Shown here piece by piece: positions 50,870 to 59,662 of a DNA stretch of 64,000 bases; the stretch's first letter is position 1; each line of letters opens with the position of its first letter. The notes below the pieces were generated by a model. The model was not told where the DNA came from, made no database searches, and worked only from the letters and a program-made list of their open reading frames with translations. Source of the DNA: Rhodobacterales bacterium (GTDB taxonomy: Bacteria; Pseudomonadota; Alphaproteobacteria; Rhodobacterales; Rhodobacteraceae); NCBI GenBank assembly GCA_002747325.1, contig PDOZ01000028.1, forward strand, positions 62,001 through 126,000. Direction: 5' to 3'. A program made the translations under genes and the position numbers.

Positions 50870-53464
50870 TCAGGTCACAATGTTGATTTCGTCATCAACG
50901 ATCAGACGGCCTCCATCATCACCAAGCGTATAGACATTGTATGTGTCCGACCCGATGGTCACGGTCTCGCCGGTTGCGGCGAAGGTTGAGCCATCAGTCG
51001 TGTCGATGTTCAGCGTATCGTCTTCCGAACCGTGGATTGTCAGCACATTGGAATTTTCCGACAGCCCTTCCAGCGTTTCCGCCGAGATGGTCAGATCGCT
51101 GTTTTCCGCGATGCGCAGGTCGATGGCGTCGATGTTGACCCCTTCCAGCCCGGCATTGCCCAGGTTGATCACATCGGTAGTTGTGTCTTCGCTGGCCAGC
51201 AGGTTGGTCGAGCTGTTGCCCGCCGCATCGGTGCGCGTCACCAGAAGGTGCGAACCGTCCGGCAGAGGATCGGAGAAACCGAACATGGTCTCATCCGCAG
51301 CCAGCGGGTTGGTCACGGCATTGTAGTTCACCGCATTGACGCTGCCATCCGTGGCAAGCTCCGTTACATCCGCATCATCCGATCCGGTCTCCACCGAGAT
51401 CGCGCGGATTTCATCGCCAGCGCGGGTATAGGACGCGATGTAGGTTGCATCCGGCGCGATGGTGTCAACGGCGACGGTGCTGTCCAGCGTATCGACGTTG
51501 CCCACCGCATCCGTTGCGGTAACCGTGACCGAAACGTTTTCCTCGCGGCTGCCAACCTCGGCAGCAGTAAATTCCACGCTCCAGTTGCCCGCAGCATCCA
51601 CCGTGGCCTGACGGTTGATCCCGTCAAAATTGACCCAAACGCTGGTCGAACCCGCTTCCGTCGTGCCGGTCAGCGTCATGCCAAAATGCGCTTCGGCAGC
51701 GTTAACCACGTTATCCGCCGTAACCGAATTGCTGGTCAGATCGCGCACAATCGTGTCGACCGTGACATCTTGGGTGAGAACCTGCGTGTTGCCATTCGGG
51801 TCGGTCGCAGTGATCGTCGCGGTCATGTCATATTCGCCGCCGGGCACTTCCGCCGCGGAGAAATCAACGCTCCAGGTGCCTTCCGCCGTAGCGGTCACGG
51901 TTTTGGTAACCGCCCCAAACTGCACCACAACCATCGAACCAGCTTCCACCGTGCCGCTGAGCGTCACGCCATCGGAGGCCTCGGCCCCGCTGATCACGTT
52001 GTCGGTTTCCACCGGACCGCTGGTCGCAAAGTCACGCACCAGCGTGTCGATATGCAGCGACGAAGTCGTCACGGTCGTGTTGCCCGCCAAGTCGGTCGAG
52101 GTCACGTTGACGGAGGTTTCATAATCCCCTTCCGCCAGCACGCCCGCCTCATAAACGACGCTCCAGGAGCCGCTGGCATCCACCGTTGCCGTGCGCACGT
52201 GACCCTGAATCTCAATCTGAACGGTCGCCCCCGGCTCGCCGGTGCCATTGACCGTCACTTCCGATACATATTCCGCCGCGTTAACCACGTCATTGCCGGA
52301 AATCGTGTTCATCGACACGTTCGGAGATACCGTATCAATCGCCAGCGACCCCGTGGTGACGCTGACATTGCCGAAGCTATCGGTCGCGGTCACGCTCACA
52401 TTAGCGGTATATTCACCGCCAGCCAGAGAGCCGCTCTCATAAGTCACGCTCCAGGTGCCGCTCTCAGTCACGGTCGTGGTGCGGATAACCCCATCAACAT
52501 TCACGGAAATCGCTGCGCCCGGTTCGCCGGTGCCCGTCAGTTCCGTGTCGCCGGAAATGCTGCTGCTATTGATCCAAAGGCCGCCCATACCGGGATTGCT
52601 CTCGCCGATCGCAACAGCCGGTGCAACGGTGTCAATCTCATAAGACGGGCCGGTCAGTTCGGTCGTCGAACCATCGGTATTGGTAACGGTAACGGTTGCC
52701 GTATGGTTGCCGTCTTCCGGGAAAGTATCACCCGTGAACGTCGCGCTCCAGGTGCCATCTTCGCCGGTTTCGGTGGTCACGCTCTGATCCCCAACGGTCA
52801 CAACAACCGTCGAACCGGGTTCCGCCGTGCCCGTTACCGTCAATGTCTGCTCGCTTTCGCCGTTCAGATCATGCTCGCCGCCGGCGTCGTCAACGGTCGG
52901 CTTTACGCCGCCCTTACCGCCGCCCAGCATCGCCAGACCGCCCAGCACCCCGGCACCACCAAGGATCGGCGCCACAAGACCAGACAAACCGCTGGCACCT
53001 GCGCCCAACAGACCAAGGCCAGCCGCCTGCGTCGGAACTTCGTTCGCCGCCCCGGCTACCGCCCCTGCATCAACCGCATCGGCAATAACCACCGGATCAT
53101 CCGGGAAAATCAGCGCATCCAGCTCGCTCCATTTGCCCCATTCGCCCGCCTCAACGAAGCTCACGCTACCCTCGACCGACATATCGGCCTCGATCAGGTA
53201 ACCGCCTTCATTCAGGAACAACCGGGCTTCACCGCCGGGACCATCATTGAAGAAGTTGTTCAGGATGATCTTGCGCCCATCCGCGAGATACAATTCAAGA
53301 TCGTTGCCCGCGCGGACATAATCCTGCACATCCGCCCGTCGCAAATTCAGCGAAACCGCGCCGCCATTCGCGACGTTCAGACCGCCTTCAAGTTCGGAAT
53401 CAATTACCGCTCCGCGCTGGAATGCACCTGCGCCGTCGCGGATCACATAGTGGATCGCGCTCAT
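50870..53464 (-). CDS. BapA-like type I secreted adhesin with five Ig-like repeats
   Basis: An 864-residue acidic, cysteine-free surface protein. The N-terminal domain (1-125) resembles the BapA prefix domain. A glycine-rich hydrophobic segment (about 148-186, LGLLGAGASGL onward) follows, typical of a retention module that holds the protein in the outer-membrane channel. Residues about 198-672 are five Ig-like repeats near 90-100 aa, each with TGTxEPGS, TWSVxF and an IDT linker. The C-terminal part (about 673-864) contains VINLGN and ends with DDEINIVT, resembling uncleaved secretion signals of RTX adhesins. No GGxGxD nonapeptides are seen. First gene of the operon with its own transporter; probable role in adhesion or biofilm. 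Confidence 0.88.
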   Translation of the reverse strand: MSAIHYVIRDGAGAFQRGAVIDSELEGGLNVANGGAVSLNLRRADVQDYVRAGNDLELYLADGRKIILNNFFNDGPGGEARLFLNEGGYLIEADMSVEGSVSFVEAGEWGKWSELDALIFPDDPVVIADAVDAGAVAGAANEVPTQAAGLGLLGAGASGLSGLVAPILGGAGVLGGLAMLGGGKGGVKPTVDDAGGEHDLNGESEQTLTVTGTAEPGSTVVVTVGDQSVTTETGEDGTWSATFTGDTFPEDGNHTATVTVTNTDGSTTELTGPSYEIDTVAPAVAIGESNPGMGGLWINSSSISGDTELTGTGEPGAAISVNVDGVIRTTTVTESGTWSVTYESGSLAGGEYTANVSVTATDSFGNVSVTTGSLAIDTVSPNVSMNTISGNDVVNAAEYVSEVTVNGTGEPGATVQIEIQGHVRTATVDASGSWSVVYEAGVLAEGDYETSVNVTSTDLAGNTTVTTSSLHIDTLVRDFATSGPVETDNVISGAEASDGVTLSGTVEAGSMVVVQFGAVTKTVTATAEGTWSVDFSAAEVPGGEYDMTATITATDPNGNTQVLTQDVTVDTIVRDLTSNSVTADNVVNAAEAHFGMTLTGTTEAGSTSVWVNFDGINRQATVDAAGNWSVEFTAAEVGSREENVSVTVTATDAVGNVDTLDSTVAVDTIAPDATYIASYTRAGDEIRAISVETGSDDADVTELATDGSVNAVNYNAVTNPLAADETMFGFSDPLPDGSHLLVTRTDAAGNSSTNLLASEDTTTDVINLGNAGLEGVNIDAIDLRIAENSDLTISAETLEGLSENSNVLTIHGSEDDTLNIDTTDGSTFAATGETVTIGSDTYNVYTLGDDGGRLIVDDEINIVT
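51454..52852 (-). repeat. Five tandem Ig-like coding repeats in the adhesin
   Basis: Five units near 280-300 bp encode Ig-like domains starting at about residues 205, 300, 399, 496 and 592. They share TGT/SGT-xEPG or EAGS, GTWSV and VDT/IDT at matching positions but differ at many others. The repeats are therefore diverged at DNA level, which limits recombination; copy number could still vary between strains. Confidence 0.75.
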
Positions 53465-53622
53465 AACTACCGCCTACCTCAATTGTGCAACCCTTTTGGC
53501 GGGTCGCTTCTTTCATTGCCCTAGCCGTAGCACAAAAGTGATTCGTTTCGCTAGCCAGAAAATTGACACAAGGCAAAAAACAGACATTTTTGGGCAAATC
53601 TTGTGCTTTCAACGCAACTTTT

Positions 53623-53638
53623 ACCTATTTTGATAGGT
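53623..53638. promoter_or_regulatory. Palindrome in the adhesin-fdhD divergent intergenic region
   Basis: ACCTAT (53623-53628) and ATAGGT (53633-53638) form a perfect inverted repeat with a TTTG centre. The 229-bp gap (53465-53693) is AT-rich compared with its surroundings and contains TTGACA (53563-53568) without a convincing -10. The palindrome lies about 55 bp before fdhD and 160 bp before the adhesin start; it could be an operator for either. Confidence 0.35.
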
Positions 53639-53693
53639 TGGGGAGTGCGTTTCGGCGTGGTAGCTGACGGGGAAAATCTGGAAAAATTTAGCC

Positions 53694-54500
53694 ATGAATA
53701 ACGAAAATCCGCTTCAACCACCGCTTGAGATGCGTCAGATCCGGCTCGGCACCGGCGTGGTTCGCGAGGCGGTTCTGGCGGAAGAGACCGCCGTGGCGGT
53801 GACGGTCAACGGCTCGACCATGGCGGTTCTGATGGCCACCCCGCGCGACCTGACCGACTTCGCCACCGGCTTTCTGCTCACCGAAGGCATCATTGCCGGG
53901 GCAGGCGAGATCGACGGGCCGGAGGTTGTTGAACACCCGAACGGTCTGGAGCTTCGGGTCTGGCTCGAGGGGCTTCCGGCGGAGGTTTTTGCCGCGCGGC
54001 AACGGCGGCTTACCGGCGGTGTCGGCTGTGGGCTTTGCGGCATCGACAGCCTGAGCGAAGCGGCACGAGACTTGCCGGATCAGTCCGCTTTCCTCCCCCG
54101 CATGAACCTTGACGCGTTGCGCGGCGCCATGACCGAAATGCGCGCCCGGCAGGAGCTGCATCAGGAAACCCGCGCCGTGCATGCTGCCGGGTTTTTTGAT
54201 GCAAAACACGGGCTGATGGCGGTGCGCGAGGATGTCGGGCGTCATAATGCGCTGGACAAAACCATCGGCCATATGGCGCGGCATAGCGCTCCGATGCGCA
54301 CTGGCGCAGTGCTGCTGACCTCGCGCATCTCGGTGGAAATGGTGCAAAAATCCGCCATGGCCCGCGCGCCCGTCATCGCTTCCGTTTCCGCCCCAACCGC
54401 CCACGCCGCCCGCCTCGCACAATCAGCGGGCATCAGCATCGTGCAACTCGCCGGAGATCAGGAAATCCGCATTTTCAGCTGCCCGGAGCGATTTGATTAG
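53694..54500 (+). CDS. fdhD: Formate dehydrogenase accessory sulfurtransferase FdhD
   Basis: Transfers sulfur from IscS to the molybdenum cofactor of formate dehydrogenase; 268 aa. The two catalytic cysteines are in GCGLCG (Cys112 and Cys115). Other family features are DFATGFLLTEGII, the EDVGRHNALDK block that binds cofactor, and LLTSRISVEMVQKSAMA. No formate dehydrogenase structural genes lie within the window, so fdhD appears separated from its client here. Its last 4 bp overlap the convergent DUF1513 gene. Confidence 0.95.
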   Translation: MNNENPLQPPLEMRQIRLGTGVVREAVLAEETAVAVTVNGSTMAVLMATPRDLTDFATGFLLTEGIIAGAGEIDGPEVVEHPNGLELRVWLEGLPAEVFAARQRRLTGGVGCGLCGIDSLSEAARDLPDQSAFLPRMNLDALRGAMTEMRARQELHQETRAVHAAGFFDAKHGLMAVREDVGRHNALDKTIGHMARHSAPMRTGAVLLTSRISVEMVQKSAMARAPVIASVSAPTAHAARLAQSAGISIVQLAGDQEIRIFSCPERFD

Positions 54501-55567
54501 AGTGCGACAACGTGGTTATCCCAAGCGCGGTTAAACCGGGCCAAAAGCCGGGGGCCGCGCGGGGTGATTGCCATAACCGCCCCCTGCCCGTCCGAGGCAA
54601 ACAGCCCGTCCGGGTGCGTGGCCAGCCCGCAAATATCCGCCCGCTTCACCGCCCCGAGAAACGCCCCGTCCGCGCCAAAACGGTGCAGCCAACCGCCGCG
54701 CGGGGAGGTAATGGCAATCTCCTCGCCGCTGGCGGAAAAGGCGACAGAGCCGGCGTAATCCTGCATCGCCAGTTGTTCCCCCAAGGGCGCGGAATGCAGC
54801 CGCACCTCACCGCCGATCCGGTGCGTGCCCAAAAGCGGATGGGCCAGCCCATATTCCCCCTGCCATTGCATCGCAAAAGCAACCAGCCCATCGGCGCGCA
54901 CCGCGAGGTGACGGATGGAGTTCATGTGCAGATCGTCCGGTAGCTCCGCCTTGTCGAGCAATTCGCCGTCGAGGGTGAAATAGGCGAGGCTGGGGCGCAT
55001 CGTCGGGATGTTAAGCTTGGAACGATCCTTCGGGTCGGTCTGAATACCGCCATTGGCCACCGCGATCGTATAGCCATCCGGCATCAATAGAAGTTCATGC
55101 GGCCCAAGCCCCTGCGTCGGGATTTGCCCCATGCGGCGATATCCGGCGCGCGTATCCCACAGGCCGACGAAGCCCTGACTGTCGGCGGCGCGCTGCTCGG
55201 CGGTCAGCAGGGTTGCACCCTCGTCGGCATAGCTGCCGTGGCCGTTGAAATGATGCCCGTCCGGCGGTGCGAAACGATGCAGCACATCGCCGGTTGCCGC
55301 GTCCAGCACGAAAGCGAAATTGCCGGGGCGACGGGCGAAGGCGACCGCTTCGGCGCGGGTCGGATGCCCCGCCCCCGCATGGCCGCGCGCGGGGATCGGC
55401 ACGCGAAACGCCTCCGCCCCATCGGCGCGCAACCCATAGACCGCATAGCGCCCGTCCGGGTCTTTGGCAGCGGCGAGAAAGGCGGGATTGCCAACCTCGG
55501 CCCAGCCCGGTTTCGGCACCGCGCCCGCCGCCAGCATCCCGGCCAGAAAGGCGCGGCGGGTAGTCAT
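54497..55567 (-). CDS. DUF1513 beta-propeller protein, Tat-exported
   Basis: A 356-residue periplasmic protein. A twin-arginine signal (TTRRAFLAGMLAAGA) is followed by beta-propeller-like repeats: ARGHAGAGHP, DGHHFNGHGSYADEGATLL, GLGPHELLLMPDG and SIRHLAVRADGL. This is the DUF1513 pattern. In such clusters it is the last gene after two imelysin-like proteins and a di-heme protein, and it probably takes part in iron acquisition; the exact step is unknown. The histidines in the propeller loops could bind metal. Its start lies 1 bp after the imelysin stop. Confidence 0.88.
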   Translation of the reverse strand: MTTRRAFLAGMLAAGAVPKPGWAEVGNPAFLAAAKDPDGRYAVYGLRADGAEAFRVPIPARGHAGAGHPTRAEAVAFARRPGNFAFVLDAATGDVLHRFAPPDGHHFNGHGSYADEGATLLTAEQRAADSQGFVGLWDTRAGYRRMGQIPTQGLGPHELLLMPDGYTIAVANGGIQTDPKDRSKLNIPTMRPSLAYFTLDGELLDKAELPDDLHMNSIRHLAVRADGLVAFAMQWQGEYGLAHPLLGTHRIGGEVRLHSAPLGEQLAMQDYAGSVAFSASGEEIAITSPRGGWLHRFGADGAFLGAVKRADICGLATHPDGLFASDGQGAVMAITPRGPRLLARFNRAWDNHVVAL

Positions 55568-55568
55568 G

Positions 55569-56552
55569 TCAGTCGCCGTCCTGCGAATTGAACCCGGCTT
55601 TCAGACCCATCGGCGCGCCAAGCTCGGTCATGATCGTGTCCTGCACTTCCTGCACCCGCTGGCCCAGCGCCTCCAGCTTGATCCACGCCTCCACATTGCC
55701 TTTGATATCGGCAAACGTCGGGTCTTCGATCTTCGCCGCCGTGACGCGCACACGCTCCAGCGCGGCTTGCGTCTTAGGCAGTTCAAAACCGGCCAGCGCC
55801 TCCGCGAGGCTTACCGCCGCCTCCGTTGCGCCAACGATATTGGCCACCGACCGCCCGGAGCGCCAGGCTTCCGCACGCGCCGGACGCGGGCGGTTCATCT
55901 CACCCAGAGGCCGGCCAACGCGTTTGGTGTAAACGAATTGAAGACCCGCCAGCACCTGCGTGTAAATGGCATTGCTGGCCTCTTGCGGGGTCAGGAAAGT
56001 AGTGTTGCCCGCCTCCCCTGCGCTCAGGATCACCGCGGTAAACCCGTCATGCCACGCCGCTTCCAGCTCTTTGGCCTGCACCGCGAGATCGGCGGCAATT
56101 GCGGCGGCAAGATCACAGGCATAGCCACGCTGATCGCGATACGCCGCGTCAAACAGCAGCATGTCCAGCGCCAGAAAACCGCGCCCGGCGATAGAGGTTT
56201 CGTGCATCCGTTCGGGGGTCAACGCCGCCGGATCCTGATCGGCCAGTTTGCGATTCAACGCCTTGCGGGTGAAGCCCTTGGTATCAGGCCAGAAACTCAC
56301 CGACAGGGCGCCGGTTTCCGACGGGCCGATGCGAATATCGGCAACCGCAAGCCACGCATCAAACGCCGCGTTATAAGCCGGGGCCAGCGCCTCGGCGCCG
56401 CATTCGGTGGCAGCGGTTTCGGCCAGCACAGCACTCGCCTCAGTAAAGGCGGCGAAGCCCGGCAGGATATGGTCGTCCAGCGCCGATTGCACATCCGCAG
56501 CGGCGGGGGTGGCAAGGGCGAGGGCGGCGGCAAAAAACAGGTTACGCATCAT
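55569..56552 (-). CDS. Imelysin family protein (M75-like), second copy
   Basis: A 327-residue exported helical-bundle protein with signal peptide (about 1-20, ending PAAADV). It has the divergent imelysin pattern: WLAVADIRIGPSETG near the N-terminus, a short GRGFLALDMLLFD helix in place of the classic GxHxxE, and repeated alpha-helices. Proteins of this family (EfeO- and IrpA-like) bind iron or haem in the periplasm; peptidase activity is doubtful. The start overlaps the di-heme gene by 4 bp. It shares little sequence with the larger imelysin gene at 58123-59385, so the two probably have different jobs. Confidence 0.87.
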   Translation of the reverse strand: MMRNLFFAAALALATPAAADVQSALDDHILPGFAAFTEASAVLAETAATECGAEALAPAYNAAFDAWLAVADIRIGPSETGALSVSFWPDTKGFTRKALNRKLADQDPAALTPERMHETSIAGRGFLALDMLLFDAAYRDQRGYACDLAAAIAADLAVQAKELEAAWHDGFTAVILSAGEAGNTTFLTPQEASNAIYTQVLAGLQFVYTKRVGRPLGEMNRPRPARAEAWRSGRSVANIVGATEAAVSLAEALAGFELPKTQAALERVRVTAAKIEDPTFADIKGNVEAWIKLEALGQRVQEVQDTIMTELGAPMGLKAGFNSQDGD

Positions 56553-58096
56553 AGGCTCTCCAAAAAGCGAATTAGGGCATTACGGTCTGGCTTGGGCATG
56601 GCGATAACAGCATCACGGGCGGGCTCGGCCTCTCCGCCATGCCATAGCACAGCTTCGAGCAAAGAGCGCGCCCTTCCGTCATGCAGATAGGTCGATTGTC
56701 CGGTCACCGTTGCCGACAGGCCAATCCCCCAAAGCGGAGGCGTGCGCCATTCACGGCCGGTGGCGCGTCCGTCCGGGCGATGGTCGGCCAAGCCCTCGCC
56801 CATATCGTGCAGCAACAGGTCGGTATAGGGCCAGATCAACTGAAAACTCTGCTCCGGCTGATCCTCAAGGCGGGCGGTGACGAATTTCGGGTTATGGCAG
56901 GCGATGCAGCCGGTGTTATAGAAAATCTCTTTACCGGCCAGAACCTGCGGATCGTCGATGTCGCGTCGGGCCGGAACGCCGAGATTCTTGGAATAGAAGG
57001 TCGTGATATCCAGTCCCTCGCCATCAACTTCAAAGCCGCCGCGCGCGTCGTCATCATCGCCATGCGGCACAAGGAAACATTTCTCAACCGCCTCCATGCA
57101 ATCGCCCCAAAGGTCGGTGAACAGCGGGGTAGAGATGCCAATGTCGATGGAAAAGGCACTGGCGGATTGCTGGCGCACGGTAGGCGAGGCGGCTTTCAGG
57201 CCAAAACGCCCGAGCATGATTTCACCGTATTCGACGCTCCAGCCGTAATTCGGCTTGCCGGAAATCCCGTCGCCGTCGGCATCGTTTTCATCGGCCAGCG
57301 CGAGGATATCCTCGGCCGGAATCGCCTCCAGCAGCCCCAGCCCGATCATGGCAGGCGCGGCGCGGGGACTGATCATCACATCGTCGGCGAGCGGGCCATA
57401 AGCGAGGTCTTCCGCGTGATAAGTCGGCACGCGTAAATGCGCCACTTCGCCTTCCGACAAAGCCACTTCGCGTTCTTCATAACTCACCCGCAGGCGAAAC
57501 TCGGCGTCCATGTTATAGGCGGCGAAGTCGTGCAACTGTCGGCCATAGGTCGGGTCCGGGGCGGTGCCGATGAAATCGCGGATTTCGGCCATTTCGTCGG
57601 GCACGTCGCCGGGCACGGAAATATGCAGCAGGAACGACACCGCGTCGTCATCGTCATCCACCGGCGGATGGCCACGTCCATCGCGGATATGGCAGCTTTG
57701 ACAGGCACGGGCGTTGTAAAACGGGCCAAGCCCGTCAGAGGCGCGGGTCGAAGCCACGGCCTGCACCCAGAGCTTGCCGAACATGGCATCTCCCAGATGA
57801 AAATCCAGCACCCGGTCGCCTTCCATATTGCCGGAAGGCAGGGCGAAACTGTCCATCACGCGGCGTGGAAACACCGTCGCAGCGCCCGCCGGGACCAGTT
57901 CGTATTTCTCAGATTGGGTAAAATCGTCCGTCGGCGCAATTACCGCCTCAATGCGGGCGCGTTCGGCCTCGGTGCGCGGGACGACTTCAAGATGATGATC
58001 TTCCAGATCCAAAGCGAAAACGGGGCTGGCGAACATCGCCAACCCCGCAAGTGCTTGTGCAGGAAGTTTGAAAAAACCGCGTTGCTCAGATTGCAT
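56549..58096 (-). CDS. Di-heme oxidoreductase family protein
   Basis: An exported c-type cytochrome of the di-heme oxidoreductase (thiol oxidoreductase-like) family, about 515 aa. A signal peptide (hydrophobic QALAGLAMFASPVFA) is followed by the first haem motif CQSCH at about residue 132, with a distal SCH-RDGRGHPP loop, and the second CIACH at about 400 followed by HNPKF. An acidic calcium-like loop DENDADGDG lies between. ATG 58096 is taken as start; a GTG at 58111 is also possible. Placed between two imelysin genes, it may reduce or oxidise iron during uptake. Confidence 0.88.
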   Translation of the reverse strand: MQSEQRGFFKLPAQALAGLAMFASPVFALDLEDHHLEVVPRTEAERARIEAVIAPTDDFTQSEKYELVPAGAATVFPRRVMDSFALPSGNMEGDRVLDFHLGDAMFGKLWVQAVASTRASDGLGPFYNARACQSCHIRDGRGHPPVDDDDDAVSFLLHISVPGDVPDEMAEIRDFIGTAPDPTYGRQLHDFAAYNMDAEFRLRVSYEEREVALSEGEVAHLRVPTYHAEDLAYGPLADDVMISPRAAPAMIGLGLLEAIPAEDILALADENDADGDGISGKPNYGWSVEYGEIMLGRFGLKAASPTVRQQSASAFSIDIGISTPLFTDLWGDCMEAVEKCFLVPHGDDDDARGGFEVDGEGLDITTFYSKNLGVPARRDIDDPQVLAGKEIFYNTGCIACHNPKFVTARLEDQPEQSFQLIWPYTDLLLHDMGEGLADHRPDGRATGREWRTPPLWGIGLSATVTGQSTYLHDGRARSLLEAVLWHGGEAEPARDAVIAMPKPDRNALIRFLESL

Positions 58097-58122
58097 AGCT
58101 AGCGATTTCACTCCCTTTCATT

Positions 58123-59385
58123 TTATTCGAAAACCGCAGACGGGTTGTCGAGGCTGTCGGACCCTTCGAACTCGATCGCGTCGAGATCGAGCGCGGAAAC
58201 GATGCGCTGAATGGTCTTGGTCTGATCGACGAGACCGTTAACGCCGCCCATGACGAGCGCTTCGCCCTTGGCGTTGCCTTCGGCCAGCATCTGGTCATAG
58301 GCCATCTCGCCGGATTCCGCCGTGTCAACGATAGCTTTCAGAGCAGCCATGGTGGTGTCCAGCTTGCCCTTCATCTCAGCGTCCAGCGCCGCATCTTTCG
58401 CCGCAACCATTTCGGACAGGGACGGGCCGGAAACCACGGAACCGTCCACGCGGGTGTAGGAACCGAGATAGACGTTCTGCACGCCCATGCCGTCATAGTA
58501 ATGCGAGAAATGCGTGTTGTCGGAGAAGCAATCATGCTCTTCTTCCGGGTCGTTCAGCATCAGGCCAAGGCGCATGCGCTCACCAGCGGTTTCACCGTAG
58601 GACAGCGACCCCATGCCGGTCAGAACCGCCACGAGACCGGCGGTCTCATCGGCCATCACCGTGTTGCGGGCTTCGCCGCCTTCTTTCCAGTAGCCCACCA
58701 TCTCTTCGAGGTCGGCCAGCAGAAGATCGGTTGCAGCGCGCAGATACTCGACGCGGCGCTCACAATTACCGCCGGTGCAGCCCTCGCCAACCACGAAATC
58801 CGTTACCGGACGCGCGCCAGCGCCAGCGCCGGTGCCGTTGAGGTCCTGACCCCAGAGCAGGAATTCGATGGCGTGGTAGCCGGAAGTCACGTTGGCTTCG
58901 ATGCCATCGGCTTCATTGAGCGAGGCGATCAGGTCCGGCGTAATCGCGGAAGCGTCCACCATGGCGCCGCCGACAGTCAGCTTCGGGTTGGCAATGATGT
59001 CGGCTGCGGCCAACGGGTTCTCGTCGGTCGGACCGCCATAGGAAGCGTCCACATAGTCGATCAGGCCTTCGTCCAGCGGCCAGGCGTTCACTTTGCCTTC
59101 CCAGTCATCCACGATGGCGTTGCCGAAACGGTAAACCTCGGTCTGCTGATACGGCACGCGGGAAGCGGTCCAGGCAGCTTTCGCTGCGGCAAGGGTCTCT
59201 TCAGTCGGGTTGGCGATCAGCGCATCCACGGCCGCGGAGAGCTTCTTCGCGGTGGCGAGGCTGTCTTCGTAGCCCGCTTCCGCGATGTCTGAATAGGTTT
59301 TCAGAACAGCGGAAACGTCTGCGAATGCAGTGCCCGCGAGAGTGGTCAGCGCGAGAGCGCTGGTAGCAAGAGTGCGAAATACCAT
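58123..59385 (-). CDS. Imelysin family protein (iron-regulated, IrpA-like)
   Basis: A 420-residue exported protein with signal peptide (about 1-22, AGTAFA/DVS). The imelysin motif GYHAIEFLLWGQDLN, containing GxHxxE, is present, as is RVPYQQTEVYRFGNAIVDDWEG. C-terminal helices include YDQMLAEGN. Relatives are iron-regulated outer-membrane or periplasmic proteins thought to bind iron. ATG at 59385 has AAAAGGA upstream; the frame opens at 59514. It directly follows hemP on the same strand, the usual sign of iron control. Confidence 0.92.
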   Translation of the reverse strand: MVFRTLATSALALTTLAGTAFADVSAVLKTYSDIAEAGYEDSLATAKKLSAAVDALIANPTEETLAAAKAAWTASRVPYQQTEVYRFGNAIVDDWEGKVNAWPLDEGLIDYVDASYGGPTDENPLAAADIIANPKLTVGGAMVDASAITPDLIASLNEADGIEANVTSGYHAIEFLLWGQDLNGTGAGAGARPVTDFVVGEGCTGGNCERRVEYLRAATDLLLADLEEMVGYWKEGGEARNTVMADETAGLVAVLTGMGSLSYGETAGERMRLGLMLNDPEEEHDCFSDNTHFSHYYDGMGVQNVYLGSYTRVDGSVVSGPSLSEMVAAKDAALDAEMKGKLDTTMAALKAIVDTAESGEMAYDQMLAEGNAKGEALVMGGVNGLVDQTKTIQRIVSALDLDAIEFEGSDSLDNPSAVFE

Positions 59386-59407
59386 GCTTGGTCCTTTTCG
59401 GAGTGGG

Positions 59408-59560
59408 TTATTTGGTAAGGATGAGTTTTCCAGCGCGCGTGATACGCAAAGTGTAAACCTGATCGCCGAGAACGATATGGGCCTGATTGCCCCCCGCGCA
59501 AAGCTCTTCGGCATTATGTTGCGGCAGAGCGGTTAGTTTGGAGGTGTTCATGAAAGTCAT
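59408..59560 (-). CDS. hemP: Hemin uptake protein HemP
   Basis: A 50-residue protein ending RITRAGKLILTK, the strongly conserved HemP/HmuP C-terminus, preceded by HIVLGDQVYTL. HemP-type proteins activate or assist haem uptake operons in proteobacteria. ATG at 59560 has AGGGGAAG upstream; a second ATG at 59551 is further from it. First gene of the operon hemP-imelysin-di-heme-imelysin-DUF1513. A TonB-dependent haem receptor is not present nearby. A candidate iron operator lies upstream at 59678-59692. Confidence 0.9.
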   Translation of the reverse strand: MTFMNTSKLTALPQHNAEELCAGGNQAHIVLGDQVYTLRITRAGKLILTK

Positions 59561-59662
59561 GTTCTTCCCCTTCTGTCCCGCTCGCGGATGCCGGTAGGTC
59601 TCGGCGGGTAGTTGATGTTTACATTTTCGCTTCCCGCCCATGTTCAAGACAGGCAAGTGGCT

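Noticed and set aside
51032..53524. Plus-strand open frame of 830 codons opposite the adhesin gene
   Set aside because: Antisense to the Ig-repeat adhesin. The translation is Arg/His-rich and its periodicity only mirrors the coding repeats.
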